Assembly: GCA_035048495.1 (NCBI GenBank)
Contig: CM068545.1
Location: 17,691,702 to 17,755,701 of the forward strand
Direction: 5' to 3'
Source of the DNA: Euptelea pleiosperma
Taxonomy: Eukaryota > Streptophyta > Magnoliopsida > Ranunculales > Eupteleaceae
DNA length: 64,000 nt
Below, one piece after another: positions 43,259 to 55,624 of the stretch. The stretch's first letter is position 1. The number at the start of each line of letters is the position of its first letter. Below the pieces are notes generated by a model. The model saw only the letters and a list, made by a program, of their open reading frames with translations, was not told where the DNA came from and searched no databases. A program made the position numbers and the translations under genes.

Positions 43259-46200
43259 AAAAAACAAGAGAGTTGTATCAAGAAGATCTGGGACGTTGAT
43301 CCATGGCCGATGGTGGTTGACGGCTGTACTTTTGTGGCTGATCTACAATGTGACTAAGGGATGGAAGGGATTAAGGAAGATGTCCCACCAGTTCAAAGAG
43401 GATTTGTCCAAAAAGTTGATCTAGAGATGCCTTATATATATACTAGTGGGTGCCCCGTGCCATCGGCACTCCTCGACAAAGAATTTGCCAAATTCAGGTG
43501 AGTAGCGGAGATCCACTGTCCATTTGGGGGAGGATTAGATCTCGGCCCTTCTTTGTTGATGCTTATAAAAGGAGGTATAAGTAGGGAGACAACCAATGTG
43601 TTTTGTTATATAGAATAGTAAATGACCCATGCCCACGGCACTCTTCGACAGAAGCGTTTGCAAAAATTGGGTGCCATCAGCGCTCAAACGTATAATGGAT
43701 TGGGGCGTTACCATTTTTTCCATTATAATGGATTGTAACGCATAGAGGGAGAAATGAGAAAATAACAGAAATAACAAAAAATAACAGTGTCGAAATTTAA
43801 ATTTTGAATAAATTGAGGTCAAATGAGGCAGATTGAGTGGCTGAAATCTAACCGTCCACATTAGATCAATGGATTTGATCTCAACCACTCTTTATCTAAT
43901 CGTCCACATTAGATGGATGGATAAGATAAGAGAATACAACTGAGTTGTCTTGATATATGCGACTTCGGTGGCCCGTGCCCGCGGCACTTTCCGACCAAGC
44001 GTTTGTCAAAATCGGGTGGGAATTAATCTCAGCCATCGATATGGGGCATAGTGGATCTCAGCCACTCATTATTGAAGCCATCTATATGACAAAACAGGAC
44101 AGTTGTCTCCCCATCTTATCTGGCTTCATAAAGGATGGCCGAGATCTTATCACACCAAATGAACGGTGGATCTCAGCCACTCACACCCAATTTTGACAAA
44201 CACTTTGTCAATGAGTGCCGTGGGCACGGGTCACCTACTAATTACCTACATATAAGGAATGAAATGGGTTGGATTTACATATAGCCCAAGGGTCAAGCTC
44301 AGGAGCCCCACTTTTTATGCCTCGAGAGGGGTATTATCGTTAAAACGGATTGAAACGGCCAGGGGAAAAAAATGAAAAAAAATGGATTTGAATGATTTTA
44401 GCGGAAAAAAAGTGGTGCTGAAATTCAAAATTTAAACTTTGAAAATTTTAAAATTTAAAAAATATATATATTTAACAGAAATTTAATGGTTTTCTTATAC
44501 CCCTCTTATCTTATATGGCTTCAATAATGAGTGGCTGAGATCCACTATGCTTCATATCGATGGCAGAGATTAACTCCCACCCGATTTTGACAAATACTTT
44601 GTCGGAAAGTGCCGCAGGCACGGGCCACCGACGCATATATCAAGACAACTCAGTTGTATTCTCTTATCTTATCCATCCATCTAATGTGGACAGTTAGATA
44701 AAGAGTGGTTGAGATCAAACCCATCGATCTAATGTGGACGGTTAGATTCAGCCACTCAATCCGCCTCATTTGACCTCAATTTATTCAAAATTTAAATTTC
44801 AACACCGTTATTTTTTGTTATTTCTGTTATTTTCCCATTTCTCCCTCTGTGTGTTACAATCCGTTATAATGGAAAAAATGGTAACGCCCCAATCCGTTAT
44901 ACCGTTTGAGTGCCGAAGGCACCCAATTTTTGCAAACGCTTTTGTCGAAGAGTGCCGTGGGCATGGGCCATTTACTATTCTATATAACAAAACACATTGG
45001 TTTTCTCCCTACTTATACCTCCTTTTATAAGCATCAACAAAAAAGGGTCGAGATCTAATCCTCCCCCAAATGGACAGTGGATCTCCGCCTCTCACCTGAA
45101 TTTGGCAAATTCTTTGTCGAGGAGTGCCGATGGCACGAGGCACCCACTAGTATAAGATAAGAGGGGTATAAGAAAACCATTAAATTTTTGTTAAATCTAT
45201 TTTTTTTTTTTAAATTTTAAATTTTCAAAGTTTAAATTTTGAATTTCAGCACCACTTTTTTCCGTTAAAATCATTAAAATCCGTTAAAATCCATTTTTTT
45301 CATTTTTGACCCTGGCCGTTTCAATCCGTTTTAACGATAATACCCCTCTTGAGGCATAAAAAGTGGGGCTCCTGAGCCTGACCCTTGGGCTATATGTAAA
45401 TCCAACCCATTTCATTCCTTATATGTAGGTAAATAGTAGGTGACCCGTGCCCACGACACTCATCAACAAAGCGTTTGTCAAAATTGGGTGTGAGTGGCTG
45501 AGATCCACCGTTCATTTGGTGTGATAAGATCTCGGCCATCCTTTATGAAGCCGGATAAGATGGGGAGACAATTGTCCTGTTTTGTTATATAGACTAGTGG
45601 GTGCCTCGTGCCATCGACACTCCTCGACAAAGAACTTGCCAAAATCAGGTGAGTGACGAAGATCCACCATCCATTTGGGGGAGGATTAGATCTCGACCCT
45701 TCTTTGTTGATGCTTATAAGAGGAGGTATAAGTAGGGAGACAACCAATGTGTTTTGTTATATAGAATAGTAAATGGTCCATGCCCATGGCACTCTCTGAC
45801 AAAAGCGTTTGCAAAAATTGGGTGCCTTCGGCACTCAAACGGTACAACGAACTGGGGCGTTACTGTTTTTTCCATTATAACGGATTGTAACGCACAGAGG
45901 GAGAAATGGGAAAATAACACTACAACAAAAAAGGGTTTTACCGATGGTCAGTGACCGTCGGTAAAAGGCAAAATTTGGTCGGTAAAGGATATACCGACGG
46001 CCACTCTGACCGTCGATAAAATATTCGTCGGTAAAACATTCGTCGGTAAAACATTTACCGACGGCCATTTCTGATTCGACCGTCGGTATAATATCCTTCC
46101 CGCCAATATAATTCTGTAGGCCAAGGTCCAATAGCGACGATATTAATCTTTTAGCGACAGCCAGTGACCGTCGCTATATGTACCTATACCGATGGCTAGA

Positions 46201-46825
46201 GTTAACTGTCGGTATTAATATCCCATATTGATGCAACATTTACCGACGGCCAATTTAATATCCCATATTAATATCCCTTTACCGTCTGTAAAGGGGACAT
46301 ATAGCGATGGCCAGTGGTCTCCCGTCGTTGTACATCATCACCTATAGTGACGGTCATTGGCCGTCGGTAAATGTTTCTAAACTTTTTGCCCCTACTTTTT
46401 TAGTACATATTGTACTTGTAACCTGTATATATTCTGATTCATTTCCATAAAAAAAATATCTATAACCTGTAATACCTGCTTCATTTCCATGAAAATAAAT
46501 ATATAAAATATCTAAAAAGATATTACAATATTCCTTGTTCTGAATTCCACACTGATAGTTCAAAACAATAAAAAAAATGCACTGATAGAAGAAGACAGAT
46601 CAATCGGCATCTAGCAAGACCAATCAGCATCAAACCAGGCCAATCAGCATTTAGTCCTTACAAAACAAATTAAAAAATAATTAGAAGATCAAATGTTAAG
46701 ACTCATTCTAAACAAAAAAAAATAACAAACTTAATCATATAACATACTACAAATTCCAAACAAAACTAATAAAGTCAACACTACATTGTCGTGTCTTTTT
46801 CCCAACAAGTTTATTTCAACATAAA

Positions 46826-47037
46826 CTTGGGCTATATGTAAATCCAACCCATTTCATTCCTTATATGTAGGTAAATAGTACGTGACCCATGCCCACGGTA
46901 TTCATCAACAAAGCATTTGTCAAAATTGGGTGTGAGTAGCTGAGATCCACTGTCCATTTGGTGTGATAAGATCTCGGCCATCCTTTATGAAGCTGGATAA
47001 GAGGGCGAGACAACCGTCCTGTTTTGTTATATAGATA
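46826..47037. repeat. Stray copy of foldback module inside the CACTA element
   Basis: TTGGGCTATATGTAAATCC through CTGTTTTGTTATATAG matches the inverse-B blocks at about 45389-45592 and 50195-50395. The module therefore also exists apart from the large foldback. Confidence 0.75.
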
Positions 47038-47379
47038 TATTTTTTTCTTACTTTTGAGAAATCGTGTCCATTTATTCCTTACCCACTTTGACTAAAATTT
47101 TTTTTCCCCTGTAAGAAACTAGTGGGCCGCATCTAAGGCCCTGCTTGGTTCACAGCAAATTGAGTGCAATGCATTCACTTGCCACAAATTTTGGGATTGA
47201 AAGTGATTGGTTGGAGGTGTGCAATGAACTGCCGTGCAAGTGGTTGACAAGCCCTTGCAGAGTCTTTAACAAAATAAATGCAAGGAAGTGCAACCCAAAA
47301 ACTACTGTAACCAAGTGTATTGTGTTAGCTCAACATTTTTTTTTCCAAAAAATAATAACAATAATAATAACAACCAAGA

Positions 47380-47382
<3 letters not shown>

Positions 47383-47444
<62 letters not shown>

Positions 47445-47446
47445 CT
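47383..47446. repeat. (TTA)n microsatellite
   Basis: About 20 uninterrupted TTA units. It creates poly-Tyr, poly-Leu or poly-Ile open frames that are not genes. Confidence 0.95.
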
Positions 47447-47740
47447 TTTTATTTTTTATTTCTTTATTTTTTAGTTTTCTATTTTTTGATAGAATCAAGT
47501 TCGGGGGATTACCATTTTTGACAACCATTTGGCATACCCACATAGAAGATGAATCAATGGCTGATTTTTGGTGAGGATGATCTCTAAGGTGAGGAGATCA
47601 TCCTCACAAAATTCAAATCATTCCGATATTCATAGACTGGTTTAGAAGTTGAAGAATTATGGACTGTCTATTTTTACCGTGTAACTTGAAAACCACATTT
47701 GAGGGGGTTAGAAATTTCGGAATGTGCTGATTTTTCGTGG

Positions 47741-47764
47741 GAGAACAACAACAACAACAACAAC

Positions 47765-47800
<36 letters not shown>
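47741..47800. repeat. (AAC)n-(AAT)n compound microsatellite
   Basis: ACAACAACA units pass into AATAATAAT units. Confidence 0.9.
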
Positions 47801-47829
47801 AATAAAGTAATAACAATAATAATTATAAT

Positions 47830-48024
47830 CAAGGTTTAAAAGGGGCTGCTATAACGGTATACCGGACTTGAGGGGTTATCATTTTTTCCGTTCAGAAAAT
47901 AACGGTCATTATTTTTGTCATAATTGAGAAAATGAAAAATAACATCCGTTATTTTTAAGCGTTTTAAAGGTACATAACGTAATGGGGAAGGTCCGAATCC
48001 GTTATAAAGGCTGTTTTTTAAACC

Positions 48025-48027
<3 letters not shown>
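47830..48027 (+). mobile_element. hAT-like MITE, ATAACGG type, nested in the Harbinger element
   Basis: It starts CAAGGTTTAAAAGGGGCTG and ends TTTTTTAAACCATA. The flanks ATTATAAT and ATAATAAT agree at seven of eight bases, although in AT-rich text this is weak support. An (ATA)n run follows directly. Confidence 0.65.
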
Positions 48028-48062
<35 letters not shown>

Positions 48063-48335
48063 TAGAAAGAATAATTACGAAATCAACAATGATAACAATA
48101 ATATTACAATAGTAATTTTATTGTGCATTTTATTTGTAAAATCAAAAAATAAAATAATCCATTGCATTCATTTGTAATGCACTACCAACCAATCAACTTA
48201 ACTTCATTTGCATCTATTTACATGGCGTGAACCAAACAGTTGTAAGTGACTTACATCGCAAGTGATTGCAACACAATTCATTGTATTTACACTAAAGTGC
48301 AAAATGGACCCAAGTGCAGTGAACCAAGCAGGGCC

Positions 48336-49390
48336 TAAGTTGCACGTGAGTGATTGTAAGGGTTTGTTTGGATTCTTTGGAAAATTGGTTTGGAGGAGCA
48401 AAGCTTAAATTGTGATAACTGATCATGACAAAAAATAGAAAATCAAAATCCTGAAGTTGTAGTTATCCCCTAAAAAAATTCAGCCCATTCTCAAATTATT
48501 CTAACCCCCCTGTCAGACGTGGTTTTCAAGTTACACAGTAAAATTCAACGGTCCATAAATCTTCAACTTCTAAACCAGTCTATGATCCCCTAAAAAAAAT
48601 ATGCCCATGCTGAAATTTCTAACCCTGTTAGATGTGGTTTTCAAGTTACACAATAAAAATCAACAGTCCATAGTTCTTCAACTTCTAAACCCGTCTATGA
48701 CCCTAAAAAAAATCAACCCATTCTAAAATTTCTAACCCTGTCAGATGTGGTTTTCAAGTTACACAGTAAAAATCAACAGTCCATAATTTTCAACTTCTAA
48801 CCCAATCTATGAATATTAGAATGATTTGAATTTTTTGTGAGAAAATCAGCCATTGATTCATCTTCTATTTGGGTACTGAAGCAAATATGTGTGTGAAAAT
48901 GGGGGTAAAAATTAGCCTGATTAATGGTTTCAAAACATTGGATCTTTGTACCCGAAATAATGCTCAAATTACACGGTTAAAAATCACTAATCAGGCTCGG
49001 ATTTGTTCGCCATACATCCATATGATCAAAAATATCTAAGAACATGCATATTCGATCTAGGTTAGAACAAATTAAGGAGCAAGATAAATAAATCCAAAGA
49101 AAACTCACCAGCAAGAGGCGAAGCGAGGAGTTCGGAGCACCGGCGAGAGCGTTACAGCACCGGCAAGGGTCGTCGAGCAACGACGGGGGATCAACGGCAC
49201 CAATTGAGGCGAGGGAAGAGTGCGACAACGGGAAGCACCACCAGTAGAAGGAATCGACGGCAAGTTGCAGCAGCAGAGAGAAGAAATGGGGAAAGGGTGA
49301 AGGGGAAAGGGGAAAGGTGTTTTCGAGGGAGAGGGGAAATGGGAAAGGGTTTTCTCGATTTTTTTTTTTTATATGTGTTAAGGTTTTACT
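48336..49390. other. CACTA interior, right part
   Basis: Three direct repeats of about 115-120 bp carry CAGATGTGGTTTTCAAGTTACAC and TCTTCAACTTCTAAAC (around 48515, 48632, 48738). The C/T-rich open frame on the minus strand at 48977-49399 has no recognised domain. Confidence 0.5.
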
Positions 49391-50372
49391 GATGGCCACT
49401 TATTGACCGTCGGTAAAAACACCATATACCAACTGCCAATTTTATGACCGTCGGTATATGAGTTTATACCAACTTGACAGTCGGTAAATTCGTCACAAGA
49501 ACCCAAAATTTCCCTCCAAAACAAGTGCGGGTATTTTTGGCATCGATTTACCGACGGTTACGCTTGTGACCGTCGGTAAATATGCTTATACCGACGGTGT
49601 TTTCTGGCCGTCGGTAAAATACTATCGCTATATCCAATTTTTCTTGTAGTGTAACAGAAATAACAAAAAACTACAGTTTTAAAATTTAAATTTTGAATAA
49701 ATTGAGGTCAAATGAGGCGGATTGAGTGGCTGAAATCTAACCGTCCACATTAGATTGATGGATTTGATCTCAACCACTCTTTATCTAACCGTCCACATTA
49801 GATGGATGGATAAGATAAGAGAAAAAACCTGAGTTGTCTTGATATATGCGTCGGTGGCCCGTGCCTGCGGCACTTTCCGATAAAGTGTTTGTCAAAATCG
49901 GGTGGGAGTTAACCTCAGCCATCGATATGAAGCATAGTGGATCTCAGCCACTCATTATCGAAGCCATATAAGATAAGAGGGGTATAAGAAAACCATTAAA
50001 ATTTCCATTAAATTCTATTTTTATTTTAATTTTAAATTTTCAAATTTCAAATTTTAAATTTTGAATTTCAGTACTACTTTTTTCCATTAAAATCATTAAA
50101 ATCTATTTTTTTCATTTTTTCCCCTTGCCGTTTCAATCCGTTTTAACGGTAACACCCCTCTCGAGGCAAAAAGTGGGGCTCCTGAGCCTGACCCTTGGGC
50201 TATATGTAAATCCAACCCATTTCATTCCTTATATGTAGGTTAATAGTAGGTGACCCATCCCCACGGCACTCATCGACAAAGCGTTTGTCAAAATTGGGTG
50301 AGATCCACCATCCATTTGGTGTGATAAGATCTCGGCCATCCTTTATGAAGCCAGATAAGAGGGGAAAACAAC

Positions 50373-50504
50373 CGTCTTGTTTTGTTATATAGATATAGAT
50401 CCAGTTAGTCTAGGGTCAAGAGAAGAGATCCAATCGGACGTCTTGTTTTGTTATATAGATATAGATCCAGTTAGTCTAGGGTCAAGAGAAGAGATCCAAT
50501 CGGA
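50373..50504. repeat. 66-bp perfect tandem duplication
   Basis: The unit starting CGTCTTGTTTTGTTATATAG at 50373 is repeated without visible change from 50439. It begins inside the last foldback module and so copies the junction between the foldback and its flank. Confidence 0.9.
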
Positions 50505-51130
50505 CGAAGGAAAAGGTGTTCGATCATAACTTGGAAATGTGAATAATAGGTGAGTTAAAGATTTTGGACGGTGATGAGTAAAAGGAAAGAGAAACTATAT
50601 ATATAAATCTACTCGAGTGCGCATTGCGCACCAATCTTGCTTCAAAACCTGTTTGTTGCTAGGTTGGGTTGACCCACAAGTAAAAAAGGAATGGAACAAT
50701 CGGGTCAATTTTCCTTTTCTTTTTGGCATTGAAGATCTTCGGAGGGAGGAGGGATCTAGTGGGACACATTAAATGGTGGGTCTCCAGTCCTACCCCCTTG
50801 GATGTGTACCATGGACTTCACCCCGAAAAAACACCATGTGGCACAATCTTTCAGTCCCATGATCCATGAACGTGTGGCCCACCTCTTAGTAGTAGACCTA
50901 GCTACACACTTAAAAATCAGCCTGATTAGTGATTTCTAGCCGTTAATAAAGATGACCCAAACAAATTGTTCGTCCCATTTTTGGTCTGCACCATGAAATA
51001 TATCTTTCACAATAACTCTTGTAGGTGAAATCAATCGTCCAAAATTGGACCTTAATTTATTTGCTTATCTCAATTGAGAAATAATAGTGAACAAGTGAAG
51101 ACCAGAATTTAAATTAGGCCGGCATTTAAA
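50505..51130. other. Downstream flank of GLR-D
   Basis: It holds another dispersed repeat at about 50740-50960 with CCACACACT/AAAAATCAGCCTGATTAG-like text, and the probable 3' UTR of GLR-D near 51050-51130 (sharing CTCAATTGAGAAATA and GCCGGCATTTAAATTA with GLR-E's 3' flank). No gene was recognised. Confidence 0.45.
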
Positions 51131-54100
51131 TTAAGTGCTAGATGGGAGATGTTCCCGTTCAGCGTCGTCCAAGTTAAGAGCATGGATGCGCCTACCCAAA
51201 CCAGGAAAAGACGCAAAACCCAGAAATGGCAGACGGGGCCGAGTATCCCAACTGGGCGCCGTATATGTTTTCGGCATTTCGATTTCAGCTGGTGCAGACG
51301 TCTGAGGGTGTCCTAGGCTGTTGTACCCACTCACATACTCCCCAATTGAAGTCGAAGCTTTTTCCGGAGCTGCATTGCCTCCGTCTGCTTCTTGGTAGCG
51401 TCGGAGTAGGTGAAGGAGATATAGTAGAAAGACAAGGGTAGAAGTACCCCCAGTGAGGATGAAAAGACCCCAAAAGCTATGGAGGCTCAAGCTTTTGTTG
51501 TTCATAGTAGTTGTGGAATTTGAACATTTGGAGGAGAACCATTTATACTCCAATCTGGTTATATTCCCATTTTCTGATAGTTTTAGAATCGCTTTGGATA
51601 AGTCGGTGGCTATAGGAGAGCCTTTTGGAAAGACCTGAAGGAAGGATAGAAGCCAAGTGGTTTTGTTAGTTAATGTGTGCATCATAGAAAAAAATGGTGT
51701 ATGATCTCACTATATATTCCTAAATCAAAGGCTGACATTGAGGGATATAATTGTTTGGAAGTCTGTGGCCCTGGGGTGCATAAAAAAGGCTCCAGTTGGC
51801 ACACTTTATCAGGCCCATTAACCAATAAATGATTGGCCCACCCTGGAATCAGCCTGATGGGTAAATCAGCCAATGAAATATATATGCTCAAATCCGAGGG
51901 CTAGAGATGACCAATCAGGCTGATACTTTGGCCCACCCCTTGAGTTGATTGGGCCAATCATTTATGGTCAGTGGGCCCGAAAGAGTGTACCATGTGCTGC
52001 CTTTATATGCACCCTCCAGCCCCACAGAGGTGACTACTTGCAAAGCCAAAGCCTCCAAATCTGTAGGTCTGTCCGGTTGCCTTGTATCCCTTACAGTGTC
52101 TGGAGAAGAACACTCTTTCATAGGGTAGCTCCAGAAAGGCGGCCTTGATTTTTCCGCTTCTGAATTCCTTTGGATAGTCGTCTTCACTCGCGACAGTCAC
52201 GATACTGTCCGGGTGGAAACCAATAACATTTTCTAAGTATTTACGGACAAACGAGTCACCATCGCACCCAACTGTTGAGTTGTTCCTCTTTAATGACTCA
52301 ATATCTATCACGGTTGGTTCAAGTCGGTCGACCGTGAGCATGGAAGTGAGACTGGCGGTGTAGCTGGAGTTCAGGATCAAGACCACGAACAGCCACACCA
52401 CGATCACCACTCGAGTGAAGTTGCTATGAATTCTCTCCCCTGCAATAAAAACCTATGAAAATTAGGGGTGCCACAAACTGTTATGAGAAAGTTGTTACTG
52501 AAACCAATGCTAACAGGTAGGGAATAGAGGATTTGTATACCTGGGCACGGGAGATTTTAGGCCCATTGCAATAGACTTCTGGACTTTGTAGCTTTGCAAG
52601 CCCATTGGGTCTAGGCTTGATTTTAAGGCCCATCAACTAAATGAGCTAGGTTTGGGCTTAATTTTATAAAAACTATCTTAGACCCGACCAAAGTCTAGAA
52701 CCCTGAGAATGGTCCCCCATACGAACATGTTACCATGATCTGTTTGATTACAACAAATGGGTTCTCATTGTACGTACAAATGTAGATCAGGCCCACCAAT
52801 CTACTGATGTACAGCCAGTAGGATCAATATAATCAATCATAACTTGGGATTCCATGTGTACGCATTATATGGTAATTGCAGTAAACTTCTATTTATAGCC
52901 ACTTATATACTTACTATGTGCAAAGAAGAGAGTAGAGAAGGTGAACCACACGGCGGTGCCGAGTTGATTCTTCCATGGGCCTCTAAAGTCCGGATTGGAT
53001 CTGTGTTCCAAGAACCAGACGATGAACATTGTATACATAAAGATTGCACCAGTCGCTAGCCACATCGCCTTGGTGAAGGGCTTCATGAACATCAAGGCCT
53101 TCTGAGATACGTCTGGTTTCACCGGAACAATCATCGACAACCCCGACTCTGCATAAGGCTGAGTGAATTGAACGAATTTGGATCGGTTGGCTAGGATCGT
53201 CACATCACCCACCACAGCATCATATGTAGTCTTCAATCAATTTTGACCCACAAAACACAAGTGTACAGACTTTATCAGATAATAAGAAGCTAGAAAATAC
53301 AAAAAATATATAAATAAATAAAAATAAAAACTATAATTTCCATAACACGTTACTTTGGAAAGGGACCTCTATCATGGAGGACCAAGTCAAAGGTGGAAAA
53401 AAAATATCTTAGTCTCTAAGTAGAGTTTTTATTAAAGGTTACACCAACCTCCTAATTCTAATCATCCAATCAAAGAGACTGCACTTGGATTGTTCATGGC
53501 TGTGCACCACAAATCATTTTCAAGACTTAAGAAAGCAGTTTTAACTTTTAGGATAGATTGAGTAATTGAATCATCACCTTATTGAGATAGACCTGCTCCA
53601 CTAGATCATCATAGGAACCATCAAAGGGATAAAATTCGTATGGAAGAACATACTCTAGGAGTTCCACGGCATTTTTGAACACATCAATGCAAAAACCCGT
53701 CGGATCCTTGCCTTCTTCCACCTTCACAAACTCCTTGAACGAGGCATTGCCCGGAATACCGATCTTCAACGGGTTTGCATAAGTGGGCATGACCCATCCT
53801 CTTGGAACGTCCCGGTTTAGAATCCCCCTTGGCCAATACAACGGACCACCCAACTCTTGCATGGTCCCACTATCACCATTTTTACAGTTCTCCCCATCTT
53901 CTTTGCTTATAACACTCTTGGAGAATCCACACTCGGTCGACCAGAATCCAAGCTCTTTGTAACTCTTTCCTACCAAAGTAACGATCTGATAATCCGTTGA
54001 GTGCAATAATTCCCCTTCTTCGAATCGAATTTCACCACTTAGACCATTGAAATTGCTTGATAAGATATTTTCTAACATTTTTGAGGTACTGTTCTTGGTT

Positions 54101-55573
54101 AATCTCTCCATGGCTCGGGCAATTGTAGAAATGGTATCGTATGACCGGAGTGCGTAAATTCCTGGCTCGAGTTTATCTTCATCTGGATATTTTGATCGAA
54201 GGTTTTTCCGGAATTTGACACGGAAGTCTTCAAATGATGCGGTGCTTTGTGAGGTGCTTTGTGAGAAGTATGTATTGATTCCTACAAATACGCCTTCCAT
54301 GGAGGAGATAACGGAGGAGTTAACGGCATCGAGGAGGCTTGTGATAGAGTCTGTAGTGATCCAGACGGAGTCTTTTCCCATCATTCCCATTTGCTTTGCT
54401 TCTGTGAACAAATGGGTGGCTAATTGTAACGATGATTGAAGGACGATGAAGACCCTGGACTGCTGGTTATTCTTTACCTTTTCTAGTTCTTCTCGAATGG
54501 CGGCTTTCGGATCAGAGAGAGAAGATAAGGGTGGAAGAGCCGACAAGTACTCAATTTCTGAGCCTACATCTTTGAGAGCATCAGAGAGAAGTGTAACGAT
54601 CCCTGAATCACCACCATAAGTGTCATCTTCATAGATTACTATGACTCTACGCCACTGGTAAGAGCCCACGATGGCGGCCACACATCTCATCTGTATGGAC
54701 TCATTGCTAGCCATCCGAGCCAAGAAAGGCCATCGTACCGACGTTAACGGTGGGGTGATGGCAGCTGTCACAAAAGAAAGGACAGGCACTTGTGCTTGAT
54801 TTCCGACTTCGGCGACTAATGCCGCCTCCTGCCACCTCTCCATGCCAAGAATCACTTGCGCTCCATGCTCTTTGATCAGATCATCCGCTGCAGCCAAAAT
54901 TGAGAATTTGAGAGATGTTAATACAAGTCTTAATGTTGCTTTCTTAGTGGCAGCAGCGGAGCCAGGAAGGGTGGGCATCAAGGTTTAAAATTTCGGTTTC
55001 GGTAGCCATTTCGGTGAGGCCCGACACCGAAATTTTCGGGGATTTCGGTACTCCCCGAAACCGAAATTTCGGTCGAAATGCAGAAATTTAAAACCATGTT
55101 GGGCATGCAAGAGATTACCTATGCTCTAGGGCCATGGAGTTGAGAGTTTGGGAGCCAACAATATTATGAATTTTTCCAAGAGAGGAACTTGATTTTATTT
55201 TATTTTGATTCAAAAAGAAAAATTGGCACTTTTTCTACTAGTTTGGTGTTGCAATGAGTTTTATAAAAGCTAATTAAAGTCAATCTAATTAATTGTTTTT
55301 GCAAGGATTATAAATTGAAAAACCACTTGAACACAATCTACTTTTATTCTTATTTCCTTAGCTTTTTTTTTTTAAATAAAGGGATCTTTCCTTCTTTAGT
55401 TCTCCTTCTCCATTACCTTCTTTTCTAAAGTTGTAGTTTTTTGTGTAAATAAGGTTCTTGTGGTGTTTTCATGAATACAGTTGGTTGGTGAACGCAATAA
55501 TGGTGATAAGGGGTATTGGCCGAATTTTGACTAGACCTCTGCCAAGGGTGTTAGACCCATCAACACAACATCA

Positions 55574-55624
<51 letters not shown>

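Larger units (their letters stand above)
47137..48335. mobile_element. PIF/Harbinger-like element nested in the CACTA element
   Basis: Perfect terminal inverted repeats GGCCCTGCTTGGTTCAC are flanked by TAA at 47134-47136 and 48336-48338. The interior holds (TTA)n and (AAC)n/(AAT)n microsatellites and one hAT-like MITE. Total 1199 bp, non-coding. Confidence 0.85.
45918..49651. mobile_element. CACTA transposon inserted in the foldback
   Basis: The left end is CACTACAACAAAAAAGGG and the complement of the right end is CACTACAAGAAAAATTGG, with TAA on both sides (45915-45917 and 49652-49654). The undisturbed arm at about 43759-43775 shows the empty site AAAATAACAGAAATAAC. Subterminal arrays of CCGTCGGTAAA and ACCGACGGTC in both orientations lie at 45940-46370 and 49390-49620, as is usual where CACTA transposase binds. 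It is 3734 bp, of which 1199 bp is a nested Harbinger-like element. No transposase is present. Confidence 0.9.
43439..50395. repeat. Overlapping foldback repeat complex
   Basis: Arm A (43439-44081, 643 bp) is repeated in inverse orientation at 44515-45154. Spacer B (44082-44514) is itself repeated in inverse orientation at 45155-45592. Arm A then recurs in direct orientation from 45593. It is interrupted at 45917 by a CACTA transposon and resumes at 49652 until about 49975, followed by another inverse copy of B to about 50395. Each arm is a chain of modules that start with a CGTGCC/GGCAC hairpin (for example CCGTGCCATCGGCACTC) and end GTTATATAG. No protein family was recognised in the open frames, which only mirror one another across the arms. 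Confidence 0.8.

Noticed and set aside
43535..45920. Three near-identical frames with a hydrophobic stretch (LLFLLFSHFSL)
   Set aside because: They are the same foldback arm read in opposite orientations. The text is non-coding repeat with no start context or family match.
47040..47130. Possible target duplication for the foldback module at 46826-47037
   Set aside because: No matching flanks could be found on both sides.
47145..47543. Long open frames with runs of Tyr, Leu or Ile on both strands
   Set aside because: They are translations of the (TTA)n microsatellite and carry no other protein signal.
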